A stretch of 64,000 nucleotides of DNA from Pseudomonadota bacterium (lineage in GTDB: Bacteria; Desulfobacterota; Desulfovibrionia; Desulfovibrionales; Desulfovibrionaceae): NCBI GenBank assembly GCA_023403845.1, contig JAEYDL010000033.1, positions 1 to 64,000 of the forward strand. Reading direction: 5' to 3'. Position numbers and translations under genes: made by a program. This document shows positions 24,922-33,233 of the stretch, piece after piece (position 1 is the stretch's first letter; each line of letters starts with the position of its first letter). Under the pieces are notes generated by a model. The model was given only the letters and a program-made list of their open reading frames with translations, did not search any database and was not told the DNA's origin.

Positions 24922-25887
24922 TCAGAGAATGCCGCAGAACTGCATCAGGCCGATGCTGACGGGAATGGTGACGATGGACAGGGCCGTGTTCATGACGATG
25001 CCGAGTGAGGAGTCCTCAGTGGCCACCTGATATTTTTCGGCAATAATGTAGGCGGCGATGCCCGTCGGCATGCTCACGACGATGATGGACACCCCCAGCG
25101 CGACTCCCTGCACGCCGCACAAGGTCAGCACTCCATAGAGTATGAACGGCTGCACGATCAGCTTGAGCACGTGAATGGGCAACTGACGGCTGAACCAGCC
25201 GGGTACGAATCCACGCGAAGACGTCATCTGGGCCGAGAGGATCATGCCCATGCAGAAGAGAGCACAGGGCGAGGCCGTGGCGCCGAGCATGGAGGCCATG
25301 GCCGCGATGGGCATGGGCAGGGTCAGTCTGAACAGGCTGACGCAGGCTCCGAGCGCCGATGCGATGAGCAGGGGATTATGGGTAAGGGAACGCAGGATGT
25401 AGAGGATGACGCCGCCGCGGCTGGCTTTCTCGCGGCCGGATGCGATCTCGAGCTTGCTGTCCGTAAACAGCACGACCACGAAGGTCAGTACGGCGCACAG
25501 GCTTGCCGTGAGGGCTGCGGCATGGTTGTCCGGCAGAAGGAGAATGACGATGGGCAGACCCATGAAGGCGCAGTTGGGAAAGCTCGAGAGCATGGCCATG
25601 ATGGCATTTTCCTGCCTGTGTCTGCGAAATCCCCTGGAATAGAAGGCATAGGAGATCAGGAGGCTGATGCCGATGCTGATCAGAATGCCGCTGACCAGCC
25701 AGCCGGAAACCTGACCGGCCTCCATGCGGGCAAGCTGATTGAAGAGCAGGGTGGGCAGACCGATCCAGTAAACGAACTGATTCATGCATACGGCTGTCCC
25801 TGCCGGCAGAAAGCCAAGCCGTTGAACGAGGAGTCCAAGAAAAATGATCCCAAAGACGGGAACGAGCGTAGCAAGGATGGTCAACAT
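24922..25887 (-). CDS. AEC family transporter (auxin efflux carrier type)
   Basis: This inner-membrane permease of about 321 residues has some ten hydrophobic segments in two bundles of five, the pattern of AEC/bile-acid-Na+ symporter folds, with a central soluble loop near GREKASRGG. Bacterial members move malate, malonate or other organic anions. I favour the ATG at 25887, where membrane segment one begins (LTILATLVPVFGIIFLGLLV). A GTG at 25935 is in frame but would start only about 16 bases from the predicted transcription start. It has a good promoter at 25986-25958 and is a single gene unit. Confidence 0.85.
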   Translation of the reverse strand: MLTILATLVPVFGIIFLGLLVQRLGFLPAGTAVCMNQFVYWIGLPTLLFNQLARMEAGQVSGWLVSGILISIGISLLISYAFYSRGFRRHRQENAIMAMLSSFPNCAFMGLPIVILLLPDNHAAALTASLCAVLTFVVVLFTDSKLEIASGREKASRGGVILYILRSLTHNPLLIASALGACVSLFRLTLPMPIAAMASMLGATASPCALFCMGMILSAQMTSSRGFVPGWFSRQLPIHVLKLIVQPFILYGVLTLCGVQGVALGVSIIVVSMPTGIAAYIIAEKYQVATEDSSLGIVMNTALSIVTIPVSIGLMQFCGIL

Positions 25888-25957
25888 GGAAATACTCGAT
25901 GCCGAAGACGGCGGATAAATTGATTGTTCACACAACCAGTATCAATGGCGGGGAGTC

Positions 25958-25986
25958 CATATAGCTTTCACTGCTACGGCATGCAA
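25958..25986 (-). promoter_or_regulatory. Sigma-70 promoter for the AEC transporter gene
   Basis: On the minus strand TTGCAT (25986-25981) is followed after 17 bases by TATATG (25963-25958). The predicted start site, about 25951, leaves a 64-base leader to the ATG at 25887. Confidence 0.6.
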
Positions 25987-26014
25987 GTCTTTTTTTCAAG
26001 AGGAAAGAAAATAG

Positions 26015-26040
26015 TTTCAATATACAGTAAATAATTGAAT
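26015..26040. promoter_or_regulatory. AT-rich inverted repeat in divergent intergenic region
   Basis: TTCAAT (26016-26021) and ATTGAA (26034-26039) flank ATACAGTAAATA. It lies 29 bases upstream of the -35 of the AEC promoter and resembles the element at 20318-20350. The rest of the 361-base gap (25888-26248) shows no gene; a promoter for the amidase was not identified. Confidence 0.3.
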
Positions 26041-26248
26041 ATTATTTCGAATTACCTTGTTCTCCGGGGAGGCGGTGCGGAATGGAACGCATGCGGCGGG
26101 ACGAGGCCGCGCCGTCTTCTTGTTTCCGATCCATCTGGAGAGCAATGAAAAATCAACGCACAGGCGTGTCCTTCCTTGTTTTTTCTGCGGTCAGCTGCTA
26201 CTCTCGATCAGACCGTCCTTGCTGTCCTTTTTGAATTTAATCAATAAT

Positions 26249-27544
26249 ATGGCGAAACATATGCACCTTTGGTTTCGGTTTCCCCGTTTTCCCGGCAGTA
26301 TCCGTTCCGTCATCGTCTTCATGCTTCTCTGGTTGATTCTGGGGAATCCGATCGGTTCTCTGGCCGCTTCGCCGCGGGAATACGACAGGGCAAAGGATGA
26401 TCTGGCCGCCTTGCAGAATGATCCGCGTCGCAGCAAATGGCGGGAACCGTGGGAAACGCTGGCTGACCGGTTCATGTCCGTGTATGAAAAGGAGAAAAAG
26501 TGGGTGAATCGTCCGGCGGCCCTGTATCGCTCGGCGCTGGCGCTGGACGAACTGGCGCGTCGTTCGGGACGCCGTTCGGACTGCAATGAGGCCGAAGCGC
26601 GTTATCGACGCCTGTGGGAGGGACATGCCTCAAGCGTCTTGGCGGATGACGCCCTGTACCGGGCGGCGCGCTTGCGGGCCGAGCGACTGACGGACAGGCC
26701 GGGGGCGCTGAAGCTGCTCGACAAGCTGCTTTCGGAATATCCTCGGGGGGATATGGCCGATAATGCCGCCGCCTACGCCCGCAGACTCGCTCCCGAGCGG
26801 CAGGCTCCCCGTGCGGTCGCTGAGGGGAAGGCGCAGGCCCGGAAAAAAGGCCCGGCGAATCGGGAGGGAAAGTTCCGGCTGCATGTCCGCAGGGTGCTGC
26901 TTGATGCCGGGCATGGGGGGCGCGACCCCGGGACGCACCATAACGGGATTCTTGAACGTACGGTTACGCTTGATCTGGCCAAACGCGTCGGGGCCATCCT
27001 GGCGGCACACGATATCGACGTGAAATATACCCGTTTTTCCAATCGCTGGGTTTCGCTGGACGCACGGGCCGACAAGGTGCGGACGACGCGGGCGGACCTG
27101 TTCATATCCATTCATGTCAACGCCAATCCTTCTTCCTCGGTTCAGGGGTTCGAAACCTATTATCTCGATTTCGCGCGCACATCAGCCGCTTCACGGCTCG
27201 CCGCCGTGGAAAATGCGATCAAGGGACGTTCGGCCGCCAGTCGGGAGAAGCTGCCCGCAAGCAAACTGTTTCGCGTCCAGCAGCAGGAGTCGTCCCGGCT
27301 GGCCCGCAACATTCAGAATACAACGCTCGGCTATCTGCGCGGCAAGAAGTACGCGACCGTTGACGGCGGCATCAAGACCGCGCCGTTCCATGTCCTGCGC
27401 AAGTCGGGCGTGCCGGGCGTGCTGGTGGAGGTCGGCTACTGCACCAACAGGCAGGAAGCCGCATGGCTTGCCCAGCCAGCCTACCGGGCATTGCTCGCCC
27501 GCGGCATCGCTTACGGTATTCTGGCCTACGCCGGTCGGGAATAG
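26249..27544 (+). CDS. N-acetylmuramoyl-L-alanine amidase (AmiA/B/C type), exported
   Basis: This protein of about 431 residues splits the amide bond between peptidoglycan sugar and stem peptide, usually at division. After a membrane/signal segment (SVIVFMLLWLILG) and a TPR-like helical region (residues about 45-190), a linker leads to the Amidase_3 domain. Zinc ligands are visible: His in LLDAGHGGRDPG, Glu in ILERTVTLDLA, His in FISIHVNANP; the catalytic Glu is in LVEVGYCTN. The autoinhibitory helix region of AmiC types lies in between. No clear ribosome site precedes 26249; the frame is open from 26057, so the start is uncertain. No division-gene neighbours. Confidence 0.85.
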   Translation: MAKHMHLWFRFPRFPGSIRSVIVFMLLWLILGNPIGSLAASPREYDRAKDDLAALQNDPRRSKWREPWETLADRFMSVYEKEKKWVNRPAALYRSALALDELARRSGRRSDCNEAEARYRRLWEGHASSVLADDALYRAARLRAERLTDRPGALKLLDKLLSEYPRGDMADNAAAYARRLAPERQAPRAVAEGKAQARKKGPANREGKFRLHVRRVLLDAGHGGRDPGTHHNGILERTVTLDLAKRVGAILAAHDIDVKYTRFSNRWVSLDARADKVRTTRADLFISIHVNANPSSSVQGFETYYLDFARTSAASRLAAVENAIKGRSAASREKLPASKLFRVQQQESSRLARNIQNTTLGYLRGKKYATVDGGIKTAPFHVLRKSGVPGVLVEVGYCTNRQEAAWLAQPAYRALLARGIAYGILAYAGRE

Positions 27545-27994
27545 GCGGCGCGGGGCGACATCCTTTAAAAAACGACGCGGCGGCCTCACACCGTACCCGC
27601 TGTTCGGGTTGAAGAGGGCCGCCGGGTGAGCGCGACCGTATCGCCGTTCCTCAGTTTTCACCCCATGTCCGGACTCCGGTTTCGACAGCCCGGGTTCGTC
27701 GATTCCCCGGGCGGGGAACCGGCCGGGCCGCTGCGGGAACGACGGGGCTGAACCTTCCGGAAGGTATGAAGCCTTCCGGGAAACATGCCTTGCTGACGAA
27801 AAATTTGTTCATTTTTTGCCCATGACATGCTCTGGTCAAAGCCCCCGCACTCATGCTATGCCATACGGAAAGGGGGCATAACGAAAATTGCATGCGGTTT
27901 CCCGTGCTCTGGCGGAAAGGGAGGTTCCGGTGGAGAGGAGGGGTGGCGCGTGTTCATTTGTTTCGCCCTGTTAAAGGGCGGATGGAGGAATTGG
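27545..27994. other. Intergenic region before the dehydratase-activase gene
   Basis: This 450-base stretch has no convincing gene. A large imperfect GC-rich stem around 27579-27624 follows the amidase and is preceded on the plus strand by an A6 run (27567-27572), so it reads as a terminator only on the minus strand. Several CCTTCCGGAAGG-like palindromes occur at about 27752-27780. A weak promoter (TGGTCA, then TATGCC at 18 bases) lies near 27833-27862. Confidence 0.45.
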
Positions 27995-30900
27995 ATGACC
28001 GGAAAGGTGTATCTTGGTCTTGACGTAGGGTCGACGACCGCCAAGCTGACCCTCGCTTCCGCCGACGGCCGAGTGCTTGAAGCCCGGTACCAACGGCATG
28101 GAGCGGCAGCACGCCAGACGCTGGCCTCCATGCTGCGGCAGCTTGCGTCCTCATATCCGGGATTGCGTGTTTCCGCCGCCATTACGGGATCGGCCTCCCT
28201 TGGGTTGTCCGAAGCTCTTGGACTGCCGTTTGTGCAGGAGGTCATGGCCGCCTCGAAAGCCATCACCACGCTTGCGCCCGAGACGGACGTCGCGGTCGAA
28301 CTGGGTGGAGAAGACGCCAAAATCCTGTATCTCAGTCAGGGCATGGATCTGCGCATGAATGAAGCCTGCGCAGGCGGTACCGGCGCGTTCATCGACCAGA
28401 TGGCTGCCCTTCTGCATACCGACGCCGCCGGGCTCAACGAGCTGGCCGCCGGACATCAGCGGATTTATCCCATCGCCTCCCGTTGCGGCGTTTTCGCCAA
28501 GACCGACATCGTTCCTCTGCTCAACGAAGGCGCGGCCCGTGAGGATCTTGCCGCCTCCATCTTTCAGGCCGTAGTCGAACAGACCATCAGCGGGCTCGCC
28601 TGCGGACATCCTATTCGCGGTCGAGTGGCGTTCCTCGGTGGCCCGCTTCATTTTCTTTCCGAGCTGAGAAAGCGGTTCATCATCACTTTGAATCTGAAGC
28701 CTGAGGAGGCGATCGTCTTTCCCGCCGGGCAGTACATGGTGGCTCTCGGCACGGCGCTTTCCCTTGTGCCGCCTTCTGGGGAAAACCGCCGCAGTACGGC
28801 CGTCGTGCCTTCGGTGACGCCGGTGACGCTGGAAGAGCTCGCCGACCGCGCGGCCAGCCGCGAACTGCATGTCGTTTCGGCGTCGGAAGCCTTGCCGCCC
28901 CTTTTTGTCGACGAGGCAGACTACGCCGCCTTTCGTCGCCGCCATGAGCGCGACGCGGCCCCGCGCCGACCGCTGGAACAGGCTCGGGGGGCCGTCTACC
29001 TTGGCGTGGACCTTGGTTCCACGACGGTCAAGACCGTGCTGGTGGACGACGAGGGGGCGGTGCTGGCTTCCTCCTATCAGCGCAATCAGGGTGACCCGCT
29101 GCGCGAACTGATTCCCTATCTGACGGATTTGCTTGAACGGCTGCCGGCGCAAGCGCGTCTGCGGGCCTGTGCTACCACGGGCTACGGAGCGCAACTGGCT
29201 CAGGCCGCCCTGAATGCGGCCTTTTCCGACGTGGAAACCGTGGCTCATCTTAAGGCTGCCTGCACGCTGGTTCCGGACGCCACCTACGTTATCGACATCG
29301 GCGGACAGGACATGAAGTGTCTGAAGGCCGAAGGCGGCGTCATCGCAGGGGTGACGCTCAATGAAGCCTGCTCCGCCGGATGCGGCGCGTTTCTGGAAAC
29401 CTTCGCCCGGGGCCTCAATCTTGAGATGGAGGACTTCGTGAAGGCCGCGCTGTACGCCGAGCACCCGGTGGATCTTGGCTCGCGCTGCACCGTCTTCATG
29501 AACTCCAAGGTCAAGCAGGCCCAAAAGGAAGGGGCGAGCGTCGGGGATATCGCCGCAGGGCTTTGCTACGCGGTGGCCCGGAACGCCCTGTACAAGGTTC
29601 TGCGTCTGCGCAGCCCGGACGAACTGGGACCGCGCGTGCTCGTGCAGGGTGGTTCATTCGTCAACGATGCGCTCCTGCGCGTCATGGAACGTCTGCTCGA
29701 CCGGGAAGTTTTCAGACCCGATATTGCCGGGCTCATGGGCGCCTACGGTGCGGCCCTGCTAGCCAGACAGCGCGCGGATACGGTTCCCGAGTCCACGCTT
29801 ACGGCGGACGACCTGCGCGCGTTGAAGATCACGACTCGCGCCGCCCGCTGCAACGGTTGCGGCAATCATTGCCTGCTGACCGTCAACCGGTTTTCCAATG
29901 GACAGCGGCTCGTTTCCGGCAACCGCTGCGAACGGGGCGCGTCTCTGGACGGACATGCAGGGCCGGTTTTGCCGAATCTGTACGCCTGGAAGATCCGGCG
30001 GCTTTTCGCCTACGAGCCGCTCGCCCTGGAGGATGCGCCGCGCGGCCGTTTGGGCATCCCCCGCGTGCTCAACATGTACGAGCATTATCCTTTCTGGTTC
30101 ACGCTGTTCACCAGGCTTGGCTATCGCGTCGAACTGTCTCCCTCGTCGGACAAGGATGTCTACGATCTGGGGTTGTCCTCCATGCCGTCCCAGACCGTAT
30201 GCTATCCGGCCAAACTGGCGCACGGACATGTAACGGCCCTGATCCGGCAGGGGATAAAGGATATTTTCTATCCCTGCCTGCCCCGGGAAAGGAAGGAATC
30301 GTCCACGGCGGCGGACTGCTACAGCTGCCCCGTCGTATGCAGTTATCCCGAAGTCATTCGTCTGAATACGGATGAGCTGCGAGAACAGGGCTGCACCCTG
30401 CACGCTCCCTTTGTGCAGCCGGGACATACGGCCTCGCTCGTGCGCATTCTGGCAAAGGAATTCTCGCTTCCCGAAAAGGACGTGAAGCGGGCCGTGACGC
30501 TGGCGCAGCGCGAACAGGACGCCTACCGGGCTGAATTGCGGGCCGAGGGCGAGCGGGTGCTTGCCGAAGTTCGCGCTTCCGACGGGCTGGCCATCATTCT
30601 CAGCGGGCGTCCCTATCATGCGGACCCGGCCATTCATCACGGACTGCCCGAACTGATCGCCTCCTTGGGGGCTGCCGTCCTCAGCGAGGACAGCGTTGCT
30701 CATCTGGCGCCCGAGCCCGGAGAGCTGCGGGTCGTAGACCAGTGGACCTATCATTCCCGCCTGTATCGCGCCGCCGCTCTGGCCTGCTCGCGGGAAGATC
30801 TTGAACTGGTCCAGCTGACGTCCTTCGGCTGTGGGCTTGACGCCATTACGGCCGACCAGGTGGCCGAACAGCTCCGCGCAGCAGGCAAGCTGCATACGCT

Positions 30901-32425
30901 GATCAAGATTGACGAAGGGGCTTCGCTCGGGGCTGCGCGTATTCGCATCCGGTCGCTTCTGGCGGCGGTGCAGGAACGCCGGCAGGCTGCGGCGAAGAAC
31001 AGGACGAAGGACCGGCCCGGCGATCGTGGAAGCGGACCGCGCATTCCCCCTTCCTCCTCTTCGCGCAAGCCAGTGTTCACCAGGGCCATGCGCCGGACGC
31101 ACACCATTCTTGCTCCGCAGATGGCTCCTCTCCACTTCGAGATCATGGAGAAGGCCGTCAACAGCGTAGGGTACCGGCTGAAGCTCCTGCCCGAAGTGAA
31201 CCGGGAGGACATTGAGACCGGTCTCAATCTCGTGCACAACGACGCCTGTTATCCTGCTCTGGTCGTCATCGGGCAGCTTGTCCGGGCCCTGAAGAGCGGC
31301 GATTGCGACCCCGGACACACGTCGCTTTTGCTGGCGCAGACCTGCGGCCCCTGCCGTGCCACCAACTATCCGGCACTGTTGCGCAAGGCATTGTGCGAGG
31401 CCGGTTTTTCCGAGGTGCCGATTTTGACCCTGAGCGGCGGCGCACTGGAAAATCAGCCAGGATTCGGCGTAACCCGCGAGCTGCTGCATCGCATGATCCT
31501 CGGCAGCCTGTATGGAGACATGCTGCAACGCGTGTCTCTGGCCTGCCGGTCGCATGAGCGGTATGCCGGGGATACCGACGATCTGTTGTCCTACTGGATG
31601 AATCGGGCGAAGTTCACGGCCGCGCGCGGGGATACGGGCGTATTCCGGGATCACATGCGTGAGATTGTCAGGGACTTCAGCGCGTTGCGGCGGGACTTCT
31701 CTCCAAAGCCCAAAGTCGGCATTGTGGGCGAAATTCTGCTCAAGTACCATCCTGATGCGAACAATCATGTCACGGAGCTTATCCGCCGCGAAGGGGGCGA
31801 GCCCGTGCTGACCGACCTGACCGACTTTTTCCTGTATTGCCTTGTGGATCCGCTGTATCGCTGGAGAAATCTTGGCGGCAGCGCCGTATCCGCTCTGGGG
31901 AACTGGGCGGTCATTCAGTGGATCGAGCATTTGCGCAACGCCATGCGCAAGGCCCTGGCGGGCAGCCGGTTCATGCCGGTTTCCCGGATCAGGGAACTCA
32001 TGCAGGGCGTCAGTGGTGTGATTTCCTTGGGAAATCAGGCCGGCGAAGGATGGTTGCTGACGGCTGAGATGCTGGAACTCATCGATCATGGGGCAGCCAA
32101 TGTGTTGTGTCTGCAGCCGTTCGGCTGCCTGCCCAACCACATCACCGGCAAGGGTGTGATCAAGGAACTGAAGCGGTTGCGTCCACAGGCCAATCTGATG
32201 GCAGTGGATTATGATCCCGGCAGCAGCGAAGCCAACCAGATTAACCGGATCAAGCTGTTCATGTCCGTCGCTCATGCCCGGCTGGCCGAACTGGGAGAGG
32301 ATCCTGATGTTGCACAGGCGCCTCCGGCCCCGTCGGTGGCGGACATCGCCGGTCGACTCAAGGACAACCTTGCGGATACTCTCGCCGATACGGCGGGAAT
32401 AGGCAAGGAGCCTAATCTGGTCTGA
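27995..32425 (+). CDS. 2-hydroxyacyl-CoA dehydratase activase/component D fusion (BcrAD/BadFG family)
   Basis: This very long cytoplasmic protein (1476 residues) combines two ASKHA-type activase domains and a dehydratase-like part. Domain 1 starts YLGLDVGSTTAKL with NEACAGGTGAF and ASRCGVFAK, and domain 2 starts VDLGSTTVKTVL with NEACSAGCGAF and GSRCTVFMN; these cysteines normally bind the bridging [4Fe-4S] cluster. A Cys-rich segment (CNGCGNHC) and DUF2229-like region follow, then a C-terminal region resembling HgdB/D components. Single-chain proteins of this layout are common in anaerobes, but their substrate is unknown; the family fires ATP-driven low-potential electrons into radical dehydratases or benzoyl-CoA-type reductases. 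The ATG at 27995 follows GGAGG. It is monocistronic with a strong terminator. Confidence 0.88.
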   Translation: MTGKVYLGLDVGSTTAKLTLASADGRVLEARYQRHGAAARQTLASMLRQLASSYPGLRVSAAITGSASLGLSEALGLPFVQEVMAASKAITTLAPETDVAVELGGEDAKILYLSQGMDLRMNEACAGGTGAFIDQMAALLHTDAAGLNELAAGHQRIYPIASRCGVFAKTDIVPLLNEGAAREDLAASIFQAVVEQTISGLACGHPIRGRVAFLGGPLHFLSELRKRFIITLNLKPEEAIVFPAGQYMVALGTALSLVPPSGENRRSTAVVPSVTPVTLEELADRAASRELHVVSASEALPPLFVDEADYAAFRRRHERDAAPRRPLEQARGAVYLGVDLGSTTVKTVLVDDEGAVLASSYQRNQGDPLRELIPYLTDLLERLPAQARLRACATTGYGAQLAQAALNAAFSDVETVAHLKAACTLVPDATYVIDIGGQDMKCLKAEGGVIAGVTLNEACSAGCGAFLETFARGLNLEMEDFVKAALYAEHPVDLGSRCTVFMNSKVKQAQKEGASVGDIAAGLCYAVARNALYKVLRLRSPDELGPRVLVQGGSFVNDALLRVMERLLDREVFRPDIAGLMGAYGAALLARQRADTVPESTLTADDLRALKITTRAARCNGCGNHCLLTVNRFSNGQRLVSGNRCERGASLDGHAGPVLPNLYAWKIRRLFAYEPLALEDAPRGRLGIPRVLNMYEHYPFWFTLFTRLGYRVELSPSSDKDVYDLGLSSMPSQTVCYPAKLAHGHVTALIRQGIKDIFYPCLPRERKESSTAADCYSCPVVCSYPEVIRLNTDELREQGCTLHAPFVQPGHTASLVRILAKEFSLPEKDVKRAVTLAQREQDAYRAELRAEGERVLAEVRASDGLAIILSGRPYHADPAIHHGLPELIASLGAAVLSEDSVAHLAPEPGELRVVDQWTYHSRLYRAAALACSREDLELVQLTSFGCGLDAITADQVAEQLRAAGKLHTLIKIDEGASLGAARIRIRSLLAAVQERRQAAAKNRTKDRPGDRGSGPRIPPSSSSRKPVFTRAMRRTHTILAPQMAPLHFEIMEKAVNSVGYRLKLLPEVNREDIETGLNLVHNDACYPALVVIGQLVRALKSGDCDPGHTSLLLAQTCGPCRATNYPALLRKALCEAGFSEVPILTLSGGALENQPGFGVTRELLHRMILGSLYGDMLQRVSLACRSHERYAGDTDDLLSYWMNRAKFTAARGDTGVFRDHMREIVRDFSALRRDFSPKPKVGIVGEILLKYHPDANNHVTELIRREGGEPVLTDLTDFFLYCLVDPLYRWRNLGGSAVSALGNWAVIQWIEHLRNAMRKALAGSRFMPVSRIRELMQGVSGVISLGNQAGEGWLLTAEMLELIDHGAANVLCLQPFGCLPNHITGKGVIKELKRLRPQANLMAVDYDPGSSEANQINRIKLFMSVAHARLAELGEDPDVAQAPPAPSVADIAGRLKDNLADTLADTAGIGKEPNLV

Positions 32426-32454
32426 GCCTGCTTTCTGTTTTCCGGCTTCCATAA

Positions 32455-32490
32455 AATCCGGACCGTCCCGATGGGTGGTCCGGATTTTTT
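32455..32490 (+). terminator. Intrinsic terminator of the activase gene
   Basis: A perfect 10-bp stem (32455-32464 with 32477-32486) is followed directly by TTTT, giving a six-T tail overall. It lies 29 bases after the stop codon. Confidence 0.85.
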
Positions 32491-32647
32491 CCGGCCTTGT
32501 CCGCGCCCCGGACCTTATCGGTTTTTATTTGTTAATTTATTGTATTTGATAATCATGGCATCCTTCTTGCTCCGCGGTATGCTGCGTATGTGGGCATTCC
32601 CCCGGTGCTCGAAACGGTGCGGGCCGAGGTGTCCGTCCGCGTCGTTC

Positions 32648-32684
32648 CGGGGCCTCCCGTCCCCCCCTCATTCGGGAGGCCCCG
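32648..32684 (+). promoter_or_regulatory. Strong leader hairpin upstream of the small exported protein gene
   Basis: A perfect 12-bp GC-rich stem (32648-32659 with 32673-32684) has a 13-base pyrimidine-rich loop. It ends 45 bases before the ATG at 32730 and has no T-run. It probably forms in the mRNA leader. The AT-rich block at 32520-32555 before it is the likely promoter zone, but no hexamer pair at normal spacing stands out. Confidence 0.55.
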
Positions 32685-32729
32685 AAGGGGGCGTCTGGCA
32701 ACATCAAACCGGAACAAGGAGAAAACATC

Positions 32730-33077
32730 ATGAAACGCCTTATCGCGACGCTTGCCGTCGTCGGCATGCTGGGCATGGCCGGAAATGCACTGGCTCTTGA
32801 GAAAAAGATAAATATCTTCAACGGAGCGGAGTACGATTTTTATACGTTGTACCTTTCTCCCACCAATGCCAATGACTGGGAAGAAAACCTTCTGAAGCAG
32901 GAAACCCTGCCCAACGGGGACACTGTGGACGTTCAGGTCAGCCGCACGGAAAAGGCTGAGGCCTGGGATGTGAAGGTGACCGACAAGAACGGCAACAGCA
33001 TGACCTGGGTGGGACTGCCGCTGGACAAGTCCGGACAGATTACTCTGCTGCCCGATGGCCAGTACAATATTCGCTAG
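32730..33077 (+). CDS. Small exported protein of unknown function
   Basis: This 115-residue protein has a clear Sec signal peptide (LIATLAVVGMLGMAGNALA, cleavage before LEKK). The mature part of about 92 residues has a beta-rich pattern with NIFNGAEYDFYTLYLSPTNANDWEEN and a late LPNGDTVDVQV segment. It resembles a group of small secreted proteins found in several copies in Desulfovibrio-type genomes, with a conserved hydrophobic-Tyr-SP-...-W-..-L....LP.G pattern; no function is known. GGAG lies 8 bases before the start. A terminator follows. It is transcribed alone, probably periplasmic. Confidence 0.82.
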   Translation: MKRLIATLAVVGMLGMAGNALALEKKINIFNGAEYDFYTLYLSPTNANDWEENLLKQETLPNGDTVDVQVSRTEKAEAWDVKVTDKNGNSMTWVGLPLDKSGQITLLPDGQYNIR

Positions 33078-33153
33078 GCGGGATTCCGGGGACGGCCTTC
33101 CGTTGCGCGTGACAAACGCGGGAATGCCGTTTGCCTGTCTCTCCATAGTATTG

Positions 33154-33195
33154 AAGGGCACGCTTTTCACAAGAAAGGCGCGCCCTTTCTGCTAT
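33154..33195 (+). terminator. Terminator after the small exported protein gene
   Basis: A 15-bp stem (33154-33168 with 33173-33187, two G.U-type pairs) with an ACAA loop is followed by TCTGCTAT. It lies between this gene and convergent uvrC; on the minus strand the flank is less T-rich. Confidence 0.65.
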
Positions 33196-33233
33196 ATTGC
33201 CTCCATGTCCGGTCGAGTGCCCGCCGGGGCTTC

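Noticed and set aside
29759..32452. Open frame of 897 codons on the minus strand
   Set aside because: Antisense shadow of the dehydratase-activase gene; no domain recognisable.
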